Of a stretch of DNA of 64,000 bases, positions 61,711 through 64,000 are shown in pieces. Source of the stretch: Pachypanchax playfairii. Lineage: Eukaryota; Chordata; Actinopteri; Cyprinodontiformes; Aplocheilidae. The stretch spans positions 378,546-442,545 of the forward strand of contig SSNP01000084.1 in assembly GCA_006937955.1 (NCBI GenBank), in the 5' to 3' direction. Positions within the stretch are counted from its first letter, which is position 1. Every line of letters begins with the position of its first letter. Below the pieces are notes generated by a model, which searched no databases, was not told the DNA's origin, and was given only the letters and a program-made list of their open reading frames with translations. Position numbers and translations under genes: made by a program.

Positions 61711-64000
61711 CTATAAAAAAAACATATACTTTAGGAAACTGTGAGGTCTTTTCACACTACTGACACTACCATTTTATTGGTTTGATAAGCTGCATCCGAC
61801 AAATGCTTCTTTTATTACTGCTTATCAAGAGATACAACAACCAGCCTTAGATACTTTTTAAAATTTGTGTACTGAGAAAAAAAAATAACATATGTATTTT
61901 TTATGGGTCTTTTGACAACTTTGAATTGAAAAATTGTGCAATTCATAGATTGATAATAGCTGAAACAGTTTTCAATATGAAGGTTGCAATTTTTGTATTT
62001 TTTCTTCTTCTACTCATCCACTTGCCTAAATTCACAGCACAAGAACTTCAAGTGAATCCCTTTGCTAGGAGTCTCAACCCACTCACTCCCAAAGACTCTG
62101 GTAAAATGATGTCTTGAGATTTTTAACAATGCTCAGCACATAATGCAAAGCTCCTCTCATGATGAACCTCACTGCCACAATGACAAGCCCTGCAATACCG
62201 AAATTCCCACCGCTTAAAACTGAAATGAAGCTTATAAGTCACAACCTTGACTTTAAAGATCTCATTCTCTGGGGGAACTCTGTGGAGCATAACATCCACA
62301 TGAAAATGGAAGGAAAATGATCCTGCATGTTGACTAGGAATCTGGAATAAGAATTCTACTGTATCAGTCAGATCAATAAATAAATGGCAAATAAAGGGAC
62401 ATTTAAAAGAGTGGTAATTAGAGACGTTAAGCTGCAGCTGGAGGAGCTCTTTTTTGAGCGGAACTCAGTTCTGAGGATGTCAATCCCACTGTAGCTTTAA
62501 GATTTAAAGAAGAGCTGCTATTTTCAAGATGGACAAGGAGTATGATCATGCATCAAAGCAGCCGCAAATCAGAGGCCACAGAGCGCCGAATTCTTCAAAG
62601 ACGACCACAGATTCTCAATTCACAGGCACAAAAACTCAAACTCAGGGAACATTGTTGGGAAACTTTCGATAGAGAACAAGAGAAATACTAAAAGAAAAAA
62701 AAAAAAGAGACACCAAGACTACACAAGGTCAAAATAGAAGGTGACAAGAAATCCTGTCTTAGTGGAGGCAGATGAAAACTTGTTGATCTCATGAGAGAAG
62801 TTCTACTTTTAGAATTCAACTTGTGAAATAAACTTAAATTTGTTCGGCGGCATAATTTAAATTACAGCAACATAAGGAAATGTTATGAGTGACTGATCAT
62901 AGAGAGAATAGCAATCTCAACTTTACGTAAGAAGCACATACATGATCACTCCTCATTTAAGACATTATTTTATACTTTATCCCTTTACTTGCTTAGTTGA
63001 GCCAAACAAGGGTGTCACCATTCAATTGGAAACGTATAGTGAAGTAATTCATACATTATCCACAGCACATTTTCCATCCTTGGAGCACCATGTACACAAA
63101 TCAGCCTTAAATAAAAAGAGCATCATAGGAAAATGCACTGCTCAGGTAATAGGAAGTACACTGTATCATCAAATAACACTGTAAACAGCAACAACCTATT
63201 TGGAGCTGCTGTACTCATATTCCTATAAATCATGACATCGAGCATAGCAGCACATAAACACAAGGTTAGACAACGTAATTAACTGTAAGGCACACAGGAA
63301 TGTGCTGTGTCAAATTGGCACACTTTTTCTCCATACATCTTGTATCCAGATACACTCCATCACTCAGAAGATAGCATGCCAGCAATTAAAAAGTAATGAT
63401 TCACTTACAAACAACCTGGAGTACTGATGAGTGCACAGATGCAATGCAGCAGTTATTATAAGATAGGATGTGTTTTTCATTGGAAACAAGTTAAACTGTG
63501 GAACACCGACAATAACTTTAAGATGTATTTTTTTAAATGAATTTATATTGATATTGATTTATAAAAAAAATCCAAATCCAAAAATTCCATAGTGGAACTA
63601 AACTTTTTAAATATTCAAAAACTCCAAAGCACAATTGTACCCCGATAATGTTTAGATTATTTCTTAAGTACCTTGTCTCCACTTTAAAAAAGAAAAACAA
63701 ACCACAAAGATTTTTTATATTTGTACATGCAAAAGTTAAATAGTTGAATATTTGTAAAATCCCATTTTAATTCATTTTTTCCCCCCCTAGTTGGCCTTTT
63801 AAATTTCCAATTTGTCTTGAAATGCACCTTCAGAAGTACAAATAACTGTCTCAAAATGCAGAAGATTTATAATTATTCTAGTTTGTGTAAAAAAAATGAA
63901 TTATTTGATTCCACTGTAACAATAAATCTGGTATAATTGTTGACTTGAAAATGTTCTGGTTTCAAGTTAAACCTTATAAACAAGCTAAAACTGAAACAAA
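61711..64000. other. EYS intron (upstream of the first exon seen)
   Basis: No further EGF exon was found on the minus strand. The sequence is AT-rich, with no long open frame and no recognisable repeat end. The exon at 61710 begins with the third base of a codon, so the previous exon must end with two leftover bases and lies beyond the window. Confidence 0.6.

Noticed and set aside
63410..63470. Minus-strand text CICALISTPGC before a GTAAGT donor with a matching phase to the first EGF exon.
   Set aside because: An in-frame stop lies four codons before it, and no AG acceptor lies between.

Overview
The window is intronic and exonic DNA of a vertebrate, almost certainly a teleost fish. The evidence is split coding exons with GT-AG introns, very low gene density, AT-rich introns, and a fish-type repeat load: a Tc1-like transposon, hAT and TTAA-flanked (piggyBac-type) short elements, CR1/Rex-like LINE 3' ends and several dispersed teleost repeats. 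Nothing bacterial or viral was seen.

One gene dominates. Twelve exons on the minus strand (61710 down to 7451) join in frame through compatible splice phases into 629 continuous codons plus partial end codons. They encode EGF - EGF - EGF (incomplete) - short linker - laminin G - Ser/Thr-rich linker - EGF - laminin G - start of another EGF. This architecture and individual motifs identify the middle-to-C-terminal part of EYS (eyes shut homolog, 'spacemaker'), a secreted photoreceptor matrix protein. The 5' exons lie beyond base 64000. The 3' exons (rest of the last EGF and later laminin G/EGF modules) lie before base 1, or were not recognised in 1-7450. No start codon, stop codon or promoter of EYS is in the window.

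Layout from right to left along the gene: 64000-61711 upstream intron; three EGF exons in 61710-60376; a 6.4-kb intron with one TTAA element; laminin G 1 in four exons (53982-50607); a linker+EGF exon (49510-49263); then laminin G 2 spread over four exons at 42691, 25497, 12251 and 7674, separated by introns of about 17.0, 13.1 and 4.5 kb; then 7.4 kb of repeat-rich sequence.

The large introns hold nearly all the other content. There are six TTAA-bounded elements, at least four of which contain an ATG followed shortly by a strong 5' splice site. There is also a long foldback element nested in one of them, a hAT short element with an 8-bp duplication, a decayed 1.58-kb Tc1-like element, and a LINE nested inside an older DNA repeat that carries a 36-bp tandem array. 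An unrecognised acidic plus-strand ORF with plausible splice and poly(A) signals lies at 29.4-31.9 kb. It is the best candidate for an undescribed nested gene or a transposon gene remnant.
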